Positions 33,389 through 43,731 of a DNA stretch of 64,000 nucleotides are shown piece by piece. Origin of the DNA: Pollenia angustigena. Taxonomy: Eukaryota; Arthropoda; Insecta; Diptera; Polleniidae. Both the position numbers and the translations under genes were made by a program. The DNA lies in contig OV884056.1 in NCBI GenBank assembly GCA_930367215.1, forward strand, positions 229,577,127 to 229,641,126, given 5' to 3'. The notes below the pieces were generated by a model, which was not told the origin of the DNA, searched no databases, and saw only the letters and a list, made by a program, of their open reading frames with translations. The number at the start of each line of letters is the position of its first letter. Positions within the stretch are counted from its first letter, which is position 1.

Positions 33389-34563
33389 ATAACAGTTATA
33401 TATTGATTTTTTTGAAAAAATTAAAAAAAATAAAAGAATTTTAAGGATTTTATTCCTTGGCTAATATCCATCACAAAACTATACACAAATAACACTTTTT
33501 GAACTGAAATTTTGATAATAACTGTTGTTTTCGATCCCTGACTTAAACATTGGGATAACAAAATCGAAGAAATACGAAAAAAATTCGTTGTAACAAAAGT
33601 TTTTTATTTTATTTTGGCAAGAGTTAAAACAAACTTACTACATTTGTGACACTTTTAAAAATGGATCTATACAATTTAGCTTTAAATGCTATTTTGTTTT
33701 ATTTTAACTTCATTATAAAGAGTCTTTCATATAAATACTTCGCTATATAGAAGTTTACTATCTTGAAATTCCTTGGTAATAGCTATAGAGCATTTTTGTA
33801 TGAAAAATGTTCGTCATATTGAATATTTTTCTTATAATGTAGTTTGCTATACCGAAGTTTTACTGTATATTACTTATTCAAATTATTATTTTTTATACTT
33901 TAAAGCTGTTCTAACATGTAAATTTTATTATTGCTCGTACATAATTTATTGTATAAAAATGACTGAGTCTTAGTACCTGCCGCAACCTTCGTGCAATCAA
34001 AAGTTCAATGTGATTTCAACCATAAAGACAATATTTTATACAATCAACCGGTACACACACACAATTGTTTGTATGTTAAATATTTTTGTTTTATTTTTCT
34101 TTTATTGATGTTATTGTATTATTTATGACAATATATAAAAGAACAACATATGGAGCATATGACTGTGTACTGAATATTTATGGGAATACAAAAAATATGG
34201 AACAAACTTTTGGTTGCATGAGTGTAACCATAGAAATTATTATTTTTTTTTTTTTATTGTCAAAAATAGGAAATATTTTTACAACTTCTCAAATATAGCC
34301 AAAAAATTGTTTTAATTTTTAGTTTTTAAAAAATTGTTCTAAAATAAAATGTTTAAAGAAAAAAAAAAATGCTTAACAAACTATATACAAAGTCAATTTT
34401 AATTTCACCTGTTATTAAATAAACTATCGGCGTGTATAGTTATATTCATTTAATAATATTTACTATGTACTTTTCATTAATACTTAAATGTATTTTAATT
34501 TGTTGTCTTAAAAAAAAAAAACAAATAAGTTTAATTCTAGTATATGTATCAGATTACAAGAAA
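33389..34563. other. non-coding; possible pogo-type terminus near 33868
   Basis: The phrase GCTATACCGAAGTTTTACTG followed by TA (33849-33870) looks like a pogo/Tigger right end, with a similar inner phrase CGCTATATAGAAGTTTACT at 33741-33760. No left end or transposase could be matched. The rest is AT-rich with nothing recognised. Confidence 0.35.
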
Positions 34564-35534
34564 TCTATATATATAAAACAAGATGTGTGTATGTACCCTG
34601 CGGGAAATTTGTGCCAATTGGTCCAACAGACTGGTCCTGGGAGTTGTGAAAATAGAAAAGGTACAAAAGGAAAAAACTCATGACCAGTGAAAGGAGAACC
34701 AATCATGTAACTGGTTTATGAAGAACATAAAGGTAGAAAAAGTAATGAATTACAGTACAGTCTTCACCGGTGGTGTGATACATTTTGTTTGGGACTTTCT
34801 AAAATTTGGCTCTTGAATTTAATTCTAGGACTTTTTTGTTTGAAATAATACTACATTTTAGTAACTGCCACTAAACACGTCCATTTTCATATTCTGGCGG
34901 GTGGGTGATACAGTGAAGTCTGATTTTTGATTTAGGTCTGCGCGCGGAGGGGCGTGGCAAAATCCAATTTTCATATTGTACCACCAATGACATATTTTTT
35001 TTTGTATTTTTTTTTTTGAAAGCCGTTGTCATGTTTTTCGAAACGAGATATTAAACTCTTAAATCGGTTATGTAGTTCCGAAGTTATTTAAAAAAACCTT
35101 TGTTTTGAAATCCACGAATTCCGATGATTTCCAACGATTTACCACTTCAATTCAAGCCGCTCCAATTCCCTTTGCGTCTTGCATTTGCTATTACCATCAG
35201 CAAAGCATAAGGCCAATCATATAGTGTTGCTGGCTTAAACGGAGAGTTGTATGTGGCTTGCTCCCGAGTTGGCACGCCAAAAAATTTGCACGTGGCCTTA
35301 AGATGAAATAAAAAATAAATATAATTTCCAATTTGCCTTAAATACATGCGTTTCTTTTTGATTGAGCCCATATCTACACCATATGTAAGTTATTCTGTAA
35401 AAAAAACGTTATGTTAGGTATTCCATGGATTTTTATTTAAAGGACGTAAATTTTGTTAGAAGATCTATTTAAATCGTGTGGTAATACAACACTAATGTTT
35501 GCTTTGGGCCAGCAAAGCGGACCGGGTCAGCTAG
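34564..35534 (+). mobile_element. Helitron with helicase remnant
   Basis: Begins TCTATATATATAAAACAAG after A and ends GGGTCAGCTAG before T. A pre-terminal hairpin GCTTTG/CAAAGC lies at about 35499-35517, ten bases or so before CTAG, as Helitrons require. The interior keeps the end of a PIF1-type helicase gene (35112-35306), so this is a deletion derivative of an autonomous element. It shares its 5' 300 bp (ACAGACTGGTCCTGGGAG, AACCAATCATGTAACTGG) with the inverted element at 51487-52612. Confidence 0.85.
35112..35306 (+). pseudogene. C-terminus of Helitron PIF1-type helicase
   Basis: The frame reads PRIPMISNDLPLQFKPLQFP, then LRLAFAITISKA-stop-GQSYSVAGL, then GELYVACSRVGTPKNLHVAL and a stop. 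These are the last helicase motifs of the Helitron Rep-helicase protein, where the family has RLAFAMTINKAQGQSL and GQLYVALSRV. The single internal TAA (35208-35210) replaces the glutamine of KAQGQ, one base change from CAA. Nothing of the Rep nuclease or the first helicase motifs survives. The full protein would drive rolling-circle-like transposition. Confidence 0.8.
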
Positions 35535-36360
35535 TTAATCATAAAATTAATCATACGCACTGTGCAACCTTTAATTGCAGACAATATACAAAAAAGTATG
35601 CTATACTTTTTTAAAGATTATTAAAATAGTTAAATATCACTTATACGTCGTGTTAAACATTTTTTAACCACAATTGTTTCGTTTAACAATGTTAACCACA
35701 AAATTATCCATTTTGCTATTCACTATTCCATAAATAACATGGATTTGAGGTATTTAGCCTTCAAATTATCCACTTCTTGCTACACACCAATTTTCCGTGG
35801 AGCTTCTTATTTATTTATCCTAAAGCCAACCATTTGACTCAAATAAAATTGAAAAATTAAAAAAAAATTAATTTAATTTTAATTAAATTAATAAAATAAA
35901 ATAATTAATAAAATAATAAAAATAAAAATAAGTAATGTTTTACGCACTTTGCATAATATCATTTAAAATCTCTATAGGTAATAAAAGGTTTTTTTTGTTT
36001 TTTTTATTCTTCTTTGTTATTTTATCCTATTTTGATGTTACTCTTGGCAGAGTTGCCACGATATATCAATTTGAATAGAGAGAAATATAAAACTTTTTAC
36101 CGTAGCTATAAATAAGTTTGTGAATCACATAGTGGTTAGTGCAAACATCAAAATGTGTGGTTAAAGTTAACACTTTTTAAAGTGTTAAAAGTTAGTAAAT
36201 TGCACTACATGGTTGTCAGAAAATGGCAAAATTAAATTTTCTTTAGAAAAATTCGACAAATCTCAAACGTAAATAAAATTTAGAAAAATTCCGAAAGTAT
36301 GTTTAGGCTGTAGTTGTAATTTTATTTCAAACCCCTATTTTCGTGAGATTAGTAAAATAA
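35535..36360. other. non-coding, with AT-only simple repeat
   Basis: 35858-35935 is built of AATTAA and AATAAAATAA words only. At 35665-35720 and 36145-36190 the words GTTAAACA, TTAACCACA and TGTGGTTAAAGTTAACAC are partly inverted and may mark an old fold-back element. No gene. Confidence 0.35.
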
Positions 36361-36547
36361 TGGTGTTTTTTTTTCCACAAAAAAATGCAATTTGGTGTCT
36401 GTTTCTTAAAAATGTTGCTCCAGAAAAGGGTGGATTGTTTTAATCTAAAAAACTCGTCCTTTTCGGGAGCAAAATTTTTAAGAAACAGACACCAAATTGA
36501 ATTTTTTAAAATAAAATGTCACATTTTTTGTAGAAAAGAAAACACCA
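36361..36547. repeat. 187-bp fold-back repeat
   Basis: TGGTGTTTTTTTTTCCAC at the left pairs with GTAGAAAAGAAAACACCA at the right, and within it AATTTGGTGTCTGTTTCTTA is matched by TAAGAAACAGACACCAAATT. The centre holds GGGTGGATTGTTTTAATC. It could be a complete small MITE, but no target duplication was resolved. Confidence 0.65.
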
Positions 36548-38299
36548 TAAGTTACTTAAATAAAATTTATTCCGTTGACGATTGCAAATTTTACCTTTAA
36601 CGTAATTTAAATTGTTTTATATTTTAAAATACCCTCTAAATTTTTAAAGCACTTCACAACACTCAAAAACATGTTTTTATATAAATTAATATTGAAAATT
36701 TTAAAAAACTTTCTGTAAAAAATTTCTCAAAGCAAAGTGAAGGGATTTACAAAATAATCCCATTAATATTTTTTAGATAATTATTTGGAAGTATATTTTG
36801 TTTATCACCAAAAACAAACTGTGTGTTCTTCGATGAAAATACATTTCGCAATGCAAATTAATTTATGTACGCAATAATAGTAAGAATAATTTACAAAATA
36901 TTCCAAATAGAAAATTTTTCAAAAAAATATGACAACTAATATATGTAAATTTTAAATAAAATATAAAAAACATGAGAAAAATATGTACTTATATGTTATA
37001 AAATGTTAGATATAAAAAAGAAAAGGTTTTTGAAAATTGCGTTTCCAATACCGCCCAAAATAGTCGCCAACATTATTAATATCGCCAAGTCGCCAAACGC
37101 AAAATACCAACGCCAAATGGTTTAAAAAATCAACCAGTTTGGTGAGAAATCGCCATGTCTGACAGCCCTACCCGCCACCACTAGTGGTTGACGTGGGAAT
37201 TCTTACTGCCAATTTCACGATGACGAAAGAAAGTTTTCTATCGCCAAAATACATTTGATGCAAATACAATTTTTTTTAAATTTCTTTTAAATGTAGTATT
37301 CATCTTACATCCCGTTTATATTTCATTGATATCTTATAGATTTGATTAAAAATCTTCCTAAAGATCTAGTGCGTTTACATAGAACTTTTTTGCCATAAAC
37401 GAGATTTTAATTTCATAACAAAAATAGCTGACTGAAAGTTTTTTTTGCAGCACATATCGCAGTTGATCAATAAGAGGGTAGTTTGGTATACACACAACTT
37501 GGACAAATGAAGAACTTCGCAACGTACGACGAATTCGTCGGCAATAATTCGTCAAATGAAACACAATAAATGCTTGAATTCCAGTTATTAATTTTTTTTA
37601 AATTATGAAAGTAAATACCTTATCCGCTAGATTAACTTTTATTATTCTAATCTTCTTTAATAATTTTACTGCATACATTTTCATCTTTTTTAACTAGAAA
37701 CAAATTTTATTCAAATTTATTTATCAAATCATCAATCATATCAAATCAAATAGTTTGACCATATTTAAAAAAAAAAAAAAAAAACATCAAAAACTATTAA
37801 TCAGGTGTGCTCTAGAATCCGAATCCAATCAAAAGTGGATTACATCAGCTTTTTGGTGTTCTGCACTTCGATTATGCGATCTCAATTAAGTATTTGGGAT
37901 TGTTTCAAAATTTCCAAATTTTTCGCGCATTTCAGTTATGTTCGCGATAAAAGTGATTTGTTCCGGTAAGTTGTCTGATTCTTAACAGCTTTAACGATTT
38001 ATAATAAATAGAAGACTTTGCTATCATGCCGCAGTTAGCAAATTTTTAACTTAGAAATTTTTACCGAATTTTTGCCATTCCTTATAATTTAATGGCCTTT
38101 TAAATCAATTTTTTGGCTTGTTTGAAATTAAGAATTTTTGCGAATTTTCGCCATTTTTTACTCATTAGCGATTTCAAATAAATTTTAGAGTTTGTTATTT
38201 TAGCCAAGCTCGCAATAGAAACGATTTTTCCCTGTAATTCTTTACAGATTTCACGATTTTAAATAATTTTTTTTTTTAATTTTGTTTTTTCTTAACCTA
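36548..38299. other. non-coding, with inverted relative of the 328-bp repeat
   Basis: No gene. 36600-36763 contains AT-rich sequence related to one arm of the palindrome at 13451. 37010-37160 repeats CGCCAA words and ends at GTCTGACAGCCCTA, which resembles a hAT-type terminus without a mate. 37900-38270 carries, on the other strand, the words of the 4586-5270 repeat (GCGAAAATTCG, AAATCGC, AAACAAACTC). Confidence 0.4.
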
Positions 38300-38645
38300 C
38301 TAACAACTACAATTAATGTTGAAAGAATTCCAAGCAATTGTAGTGGGGAATGTAAGAAGAAATGATCTCACTGTTTATTGTTTTTGTTAAAACTTGATAT
38401 TGTTACAAGTAGAACTGTTGCTTATAATTATTATATGCTTAACGGTTTCATTTGGTTTAATATCATAAGTTTTTCTAAAATCTTTGGATGAAGTTTACTG
38501 ACGATCTGGCCTAAGCAGCCAGTGAAATGCGCATAGGAATAGCTTATCCCATCAATAATAAATTTCAATGTTTTTATCAAGAATAAAAATTGGGAATTAA
38601 GCACGAATAAAAAATCTTTTAAATTAAAATTTTGTATTTCCAAAA
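38300..38645 (+). mobile_element. hammerhead-carrying repeat, copy D
   Basis: Same order of landmarks as copy A but on the plus strand: CTACAATT with CAATTGTAG nearby, CTGTTTATTGTT, TTGATATTGTTACAAGTAG, the ribozyme core, CAATAATAAATTTCAATG, and TTTTGTATTTCC at the end. About 345 bp. No target duplication resolved and no protein encoded. Confidence 0.55.
38493..38540 (+). ncRNA. hammerhead ribozyme motif, CTGACGA variant
   Basis: Core CTGACGA (N=C, still allowed in CUGANGA), stem II TCTGG/CCAGT with the loop CCTAAGCAG, GAAA, stem III ATG/CAT around CG, then A and GGAAT. Stem I is GTTTA/GGAAT, with the innermost pair lost, so this copy is probably weaker. Core is kept while the flanks have drifted. 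Confidence 0.55.
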
Positions 38646-38870
38646 ATTACGTTGATAATGATTTTTAATAAATATTAAACATTGCTATCATGCTATGGTT
38701 AGCTGTCCCTGTACCAATTTATTCGACTGTGTAAGAAAAAGAAATAAACTTATCGCAGTGTTCGCTACGCAGGACGAATTTCCGTCTACGCAATGATTGT
38801 GTGTATTTTCATACATACCAATGTGTTCTATTTCTGACCAATGTTTTCTATTTCGTTGCGAATAATCCGT

Positions 38871-39780
38871 CGGAGAAAGCTTTCGATACAGTAAAATGAC
38901 AACAAATATGGGAGGTGCTTCAGAAACAGAACATCGAGAACTTATTAATCAGACGAATCAAAAGCTTTAAGAAACATGCCGAAATTTTGTAAGAACCGGG
39001 AACATAACATTCGAAGAATTTATGACAACGCAGGGTGTGCGACAATATGACATACTAAGTCCATATCTGTTAATAATACTGATGGATTTCGTAATTTAAT
39101 CTTGCAGGGACTTATTTATTTCAGTGACGGTAGGATATTGGAACATTGAACCGGTGAAAGTTTCCATGTTGGCATATGCATTCGAAGGATGGCGGTTCTG
39201 GTATGGACAAAACGGACCGCATCAACGAAGCCAGAGTCGCATTCCACTCGCTAAATAAAGTCTGGCGAGCGAACAACATTTATATACCCACAAAAATTAG
39301 AATATTTAATTGCAGTGTAAAATCCGTCTTACTATACAGCTGTACTACATGGAGCAGAACGCAAACCACACTCAGAAAGTTGCAAATATTTGTGAATCGT
39401 TGCCTCAGACAAATTCTGCGCATATTCTGGCCACATTAGGTGACCAATGAACAACTTTTGTACTTGGCTAAATGCGTACCGATTGAGGTAGAAATCAAAC
39501 GTCGAAAATGGTCTTGGATTGGCCATATTCTACGGAGGCCACGTAATGAAATCTGCAAAAATGCACTCGATTGGAATCCGCAAGGTTACCGCCTTCCCGG
39601 TCGCCCGCGGAACACTTGGGTCAGGATGTTAAGAAGAGAAGTCGAAAGCTGCAACATGTCGTGGATCCAAGTCAAAGCTCTAGCCAATGATCGTTCCAAA
39701 TGGAGAGAATTTACGGACTCCCTATTTTTAAAATGAATATTTATAGAATTAAGCGATATGTACAATATCAATTCATTTAA
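38871..39780 (+). pseudogene. LINE fragment: RT palm part and C-terminal tail
   Basis: KAFDTV near 38878 is the first RT aspartate; TQGVRQYDILSPYLLIILMD near 39027-39085 is the next motif. The YADD segment is deleted. From 39176 the frame resumes with NEARVAFHSLNKVWRANN, KSVLLYSCTTW, a stop at 39437-39439 in the same frame, and then WSWIGHILRRP and GYRLPGRPRNTWVRMLRRE, the tryptophan-rich tail common to several insect LINEs. It ends before a TA microsatellite. Clade unresolved. Confidence 0.8.
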
Positions 39781-39796
39781 ATAAATAAAAGGAAAT

Positions 39797-39816
39797 ATAT
39801 ATATATATATATATAT
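39797..39816. repeat. (AT)n microsatellite
   Basis: About ten AT units between two LINE fragments. It may be the simple-repeat 3' tail of the upstream LINE. Confidence 0.85.
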
Positions 39817-40430
39817 GCAGATGACGTGACCATAGTTGCAAAATCCGCGGAATCTCTACAACGAAACCTTAATATCTTTGTGAAGGAAATGACAAGGAGA
39901 GGCCTTCGTATAAATACAAGGAAAACGGAAACCATGATAATAAGTAGCGAAAGGAATCATCATCAAATTTACATAGGATCCGAAGCATTTAAGCAATTTG
40001 AACACTTCCGCTACTTGGGAGTCAAAATTAGCGAAGACGGAAAATCGGACTGGGATCTAAATCGCAAGATACCTACAACTGCTAATTTATACTTCGCTTT
40101 AAACAAAAATTTCATCAGTAACAGGGAAGTTTCAACGGGTTCAAAACTTACTGTTTACAACTACACGTATATACCAACTCTTATATATGGCTGCGAATCA
40201 TGGGCGCCAACCACAAAAACTAGGAGCAGAGAACCGAAACAAGTGTCAGAAGCAAGACCGAGGAATGCGAGAAGCAAAAGAAGAAGAAGGAAGAATAACG
40301 TGGCAGGACACTTTTAACAACATTCTGACAGAACAAGGAATCGTGCCTAGAACTGCCAAAACAGCGGCACAGCATAGATCGAAGTGGAGAAGTCTTTGCA
40401 AAAACCTCTAAACTGCAAGGTAGAAAGAGG
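39817..40430 (+). pseudogene. second LINE fragment: RT from YADD to end
   Basis: Opens with YADDVTIVAKSAES, the catalytic RT motif, then GLRINTRKTETMIIS, HFRYLGVKISEDG and LIYGCESWA. After a frameshift near 40190 the tail GRITWQDTFNNILTE and QHRSKWRSLCKNL ends at a stop. The sequence differs from the preceding fragment, so it is another family or a distant copy; its start exactly at the catalytic motif next to the microsatellite suggests a truncated insertion. Confidence 0.8.
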
Positions 40431-40984
40431 TCCGAAATAAGTAACTAAAATAATTCATCGGTCATCGCAGTTGTGTTTCTAGCATTAACTCTATATTTAT
40501 CTTTTTTCACTTTTTGTATTAAATCGACACGTTATATTCATATCTACCTACTGTTAAAATATCATGCTATTTTGTCTAAGGTTTGGGAATAAAAACTTTA
40601 ATTTAAAATTTCTTTTTTTTATGCCTTTTATTAAATTAAAAATTGTATTGCTTCTACTGAAAATTTATAAATTTTGAGTTAATACTCTCTTGTTGCGATA
40701 TGTATTTTATTAAAAAACTTTAATAAAAACTATACTAACCAGTCAACCTAACGATATTATAACGATATCGTCTAAGTGATATAAACGATATATAACGATA
40801 GTATTTAAATTGTACATTTCCATGAAAAATACCATATCATTTTTGCAGTCACATCATTCTCTAGTTTATTGGGTATGAATATGCCCTTAATGCAGGGTTA
40901 TCAAGTTTTGCATTAATAAGTAAATTAAGTATGTTAAAATTACAATTCGTTGGACGAATTCAGTTTTGTTGATACCAATGTGAA
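40431..40984. other. non-coding; ATAACGATAT short repeats
   Basis: 40750-40805 repeats TAACGATAT and AACGATA words. Nothing else recognised. Confidence 0.4.
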
Positions 40985-41141
40985 GTGACTTTTTGTAAGT
41001 GAATGTGGTAATGACTTATTAAACTCCCTATTTGTAAGCGAGGATGGTAAGTACTTGCCTCCAATGATATCGAAGTAGTGAATTGTAGTCATATTAGCTT
41101 TTTAACTCAAAACTGTGCCTTGCCAGTTTTTTTCTGGGATA
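40985..41141. mobile_element. fragment of the CCCAGC-type MITE
   Basis: GTAATGACTTATTAAACTCC, GTAAGCGAGGATGGTAAGTA, TTGCCTCCAATGA and TTTTTTTCTGGGA follow the order seen in the right half of the copy at 45781-46745 (same strand) and inverted at 10571. The left half is missing. Confidence 0.6.
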
Positions 41142-42229
41142 CAAACTTGAAATTTTAAGCAAAAAAAAAAAAAAAAAAAAAATAATAAAAACATTTCATT
41201 ATTTTGTACCTTAGCGAAACCCAAGGCGTAGAACTCCTAATAATAATGTTGAATTTATCTATATTATACTAGAGGGTGGTTACAGCAACATAATAATTAT
41301 AGTGTTAAACATGTTTATATATATAAATATATACACCATGCACAGAAATACCAAGGGGGCGAAATACATATGAAAACTCATCTATTCAAGAACCCACCCT
41401 ATTTCTCAAACCGTCAAAAGCCGTCAAAATAACCGAATAAGTTTGTTAAACATGAAAGGAAAACTACAAAATAGCGCTATAAAAATTCAAACTTTAATAA
41501 AAGTCAATAAACATCGAAACAACAACACATGTTTATGAAACAATACAACAGCATTCAATAGTGTCTGACTTTGCCTTGCGAATACAAACACAATACTGTA
41601 ATTGTGTATTGGTATAAAAAAAGGGGAAAAACGGAACAACAACTTTGGCAATAATAGTTGATACATGTCGAAAATGTTTGAATGAAACTACAACATTTTA
41701 AAATTACGTGTTTGGATTACAAATCTGACGTAATTTTAGTCGGTTTACGTTAAAAAAAAAAAATAAAAAGGAACTCTATTTTGTTATTTTTTTGCATGAG
41801 AAAGAGAAAACATGCGTTTGTTTACAAATATTTATTGATTAACGATAAACACATAGATGTTATTTTTTATTAGTTAAGCTGACTAATGTGAAGCTTTTTG
41901 CCATTGAGTACTTTTTCACGTTGTCGAAAGCTGTTGTTTTGTATATAAATCATTGTAAATTAAGAAATTATTTGAACATGTTTTGCCATGTTAAACTGAT
42001 GACCAACTGACTGGACCTCTTTGAATAAATGGATTTTCATAGTGTTTTTTTTTTTTAATAATTCTAATAAACGATGTATGGTATATAGAGCCGTCCTGCT
42101 GGACAACTTGTTTTTACTTAAGACAATTTTCGCGGTCCTTAAAAAAAAAGTAATCAGAGCTTATTACCGCTCACTGTTGACGTTAATTTTTCAAACAAAT
42201 TTATGTGAATTTAAAATTTAAGCTTACCT
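41142..42229. other. non-coding stretch, nothing recognised
   Basis: Begins with a 20-base poly-A tract. No gene or element terminus recognised. Confidence 0.4.
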
Positions 42230-42480
42230 TCGTGCATCCACACAGGGGAAAGAACGATATGATTTTTGGCATATGTCCGCTGCAACTACAAGTTAATTGT
42301 TACTTATTCTATCAGTCCAAATGTTGACTACTTTTTCCAATAAATCTGGCTGTATGGTGTCAATGGTGAATATTTGAATATTGGCTTCGAATACTTTAAC
42401 AGTTGCTGGCTTGTCAGCATAATCCAATCCCTTAAAAAGCTCCATAAAGAATCTTATGTCGTGACTTTTAGCTTATTAAT
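42230..42480 (-). pseudogene. mariner-superfamily transposase C-terminus
   Basis: Minus strand: LDYADKPATVKVFEANIQIF, then QPDLLEKVVNIWTDRIS. This is the end of an insect mariner-type transposase, after the third catalytic aspartate, where the family has VYADKPAT and a helix with LL.KV..NW..R before a final RGGH segment. The final segment is unrecognisable and a stop follows NN. Only about 60 residues remain. Confidence 0.5.
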
Positions 42481-42564
42481 TCTTGGAATCGAAAATTCGG
42501 TCAGCATGGCTTGATAGCACTCGCTATTAACCCTAACGGCAGCTCATTGGTCATTTCGAAAGAG

Positions 42565-42998
42565 TGTGAAAGCCGCACCAAACAGTCAATTGAAGCACAG
42601 CCGCGAAAAACGTTGTAAACGCCACATTTTGCAAAAACTGTTTTTTTGCAGATAAACGTTGACTTTACTCTCTTACACAGTTTAAACATCAAATCAACCA
42701 AAACTATGCACCTTAACGTCTTCAAAATGGCGTACAAAGTGTCAGCCAGTGGAAGAACATTGCAAGTTACTAACATAATGATGAAACCGAAATGGTTTTG
42801 CAGTGCGGAATAATGTTTTAAAAGCCTTTTGCATTAAAGTTTTTATTATCACTATTTTAAATAATAGAAAAAAAAAATTTTTAAAACAAATAATGCTGCT
42901 TGTCAAAAAACGTTTTTTTGCTCTCCTGAAAAATTATTATTTTGTAACTTACAACGTTATTCGCGGCTGTGCTTCAATTGTAGATTGTCTTCGCTCCA
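42565..42998. repeat. 434-bp fold-back repeat
   Basis: AATTGAAGCACAGCCGCGAA followed by AACGTTGTAA at 42588-42618 is matched inverted by TTACAACGTTATTCGCGG and CTGTGCTTCAATTGTAG at about 42948-42980. Outer arms weaken into CAAACAGTC / GATTGTC. No coding frame I trust and no clear target duplication. Confidence 0.55.
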
Positions 42999-43265
42999 AA
43001 TAGGCGTTGCCATTTAACCTGAAATGAGCTTTCCAAAAAATGGACGAAGTGCTATATGAACTTCGCGAACAGATTTTTTTTTAAAGTAAATTTTCAAATT
43101 TTGGAAGAGTTTTTCCATCGATACATTATGACTTGCCAAAACTTACTGAGCAGAAATGTCAACACATGATACTATGCGTTTGGGATGATAGCATTCTGAT
43201 ACGATCTAACGACGTCCTTCCGTCCAAGTAGCCAGCCAGGCTGCCGAAATTATCTTTGCCCAAAG

Positions 43266-43723
43266 CACAGAATACTAACAGAAATGCCACGAGAGGGAAG
43301 ATTTTGTGTTTTTTTTTTCTCTTTCTAAGAAAGCTGCCCTTTCAGATTTCTCTTTTCATCATCTTCTATGCCGCAGTACATTGAACATATATTTATTTAG
43401 TTAAGATTTATTTGCAAAACTGTTGTAAAAATTAACTATTAAGTTCACGACAACACGAGTAAATAATATTTAAGTAAGTAAATAACATTATAAAACAAAA
43501 CAATATTACTAAATAAATTTTTTTTTGCCCAAAAAACAACGTTTGTTGAACTAATGCATTTGTTTAACGTGGTTTGTGTTTTGTTATTTTTGTTTTGATC
43601 TCGCCATTTGTATTTATTGTTGCGGACTGTTTTTACACCTTGCCACTTCACTACCAAAAAAAGCTTTCTGTCTCTTTCTTCTTTTTCAAACGTCACTTTT
43701 TACAGTTCTGTTGATAGTCTGTG
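43266..43723. mobile_element. 458-bp hAT-type MITE, inverted relative of 26682
   Basis: CACAGAATACTAACAGAA at the left and, reversed from the right, CACAGACTATCAACAGAA. The flanking 8-mers GCCCAAAG are identical (43258-43265, 43724-43731). The interior is the reverse complement of 26682-27163 in order, including CTTGCCACTTCACTACCAAA. Loss of perfect terminal pairing suggests it is older than the 26682 copy. Confidence 0.9.
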
Positions 43724-43731
43724 GCCCAAAG

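Noticed and set aside
35147..35371. Minus-strand 74-codon frame
   Set aside because: It is antisense to the Helitron helicase remnant, whose motifs are unmistakable on the plus strand.
36048..37168. One large hAT element from CAGAGTTGCCACGA to GACAGCCCTA
   Set aside because: Terminal match is only partial and no 8-bp duplication flanks it.
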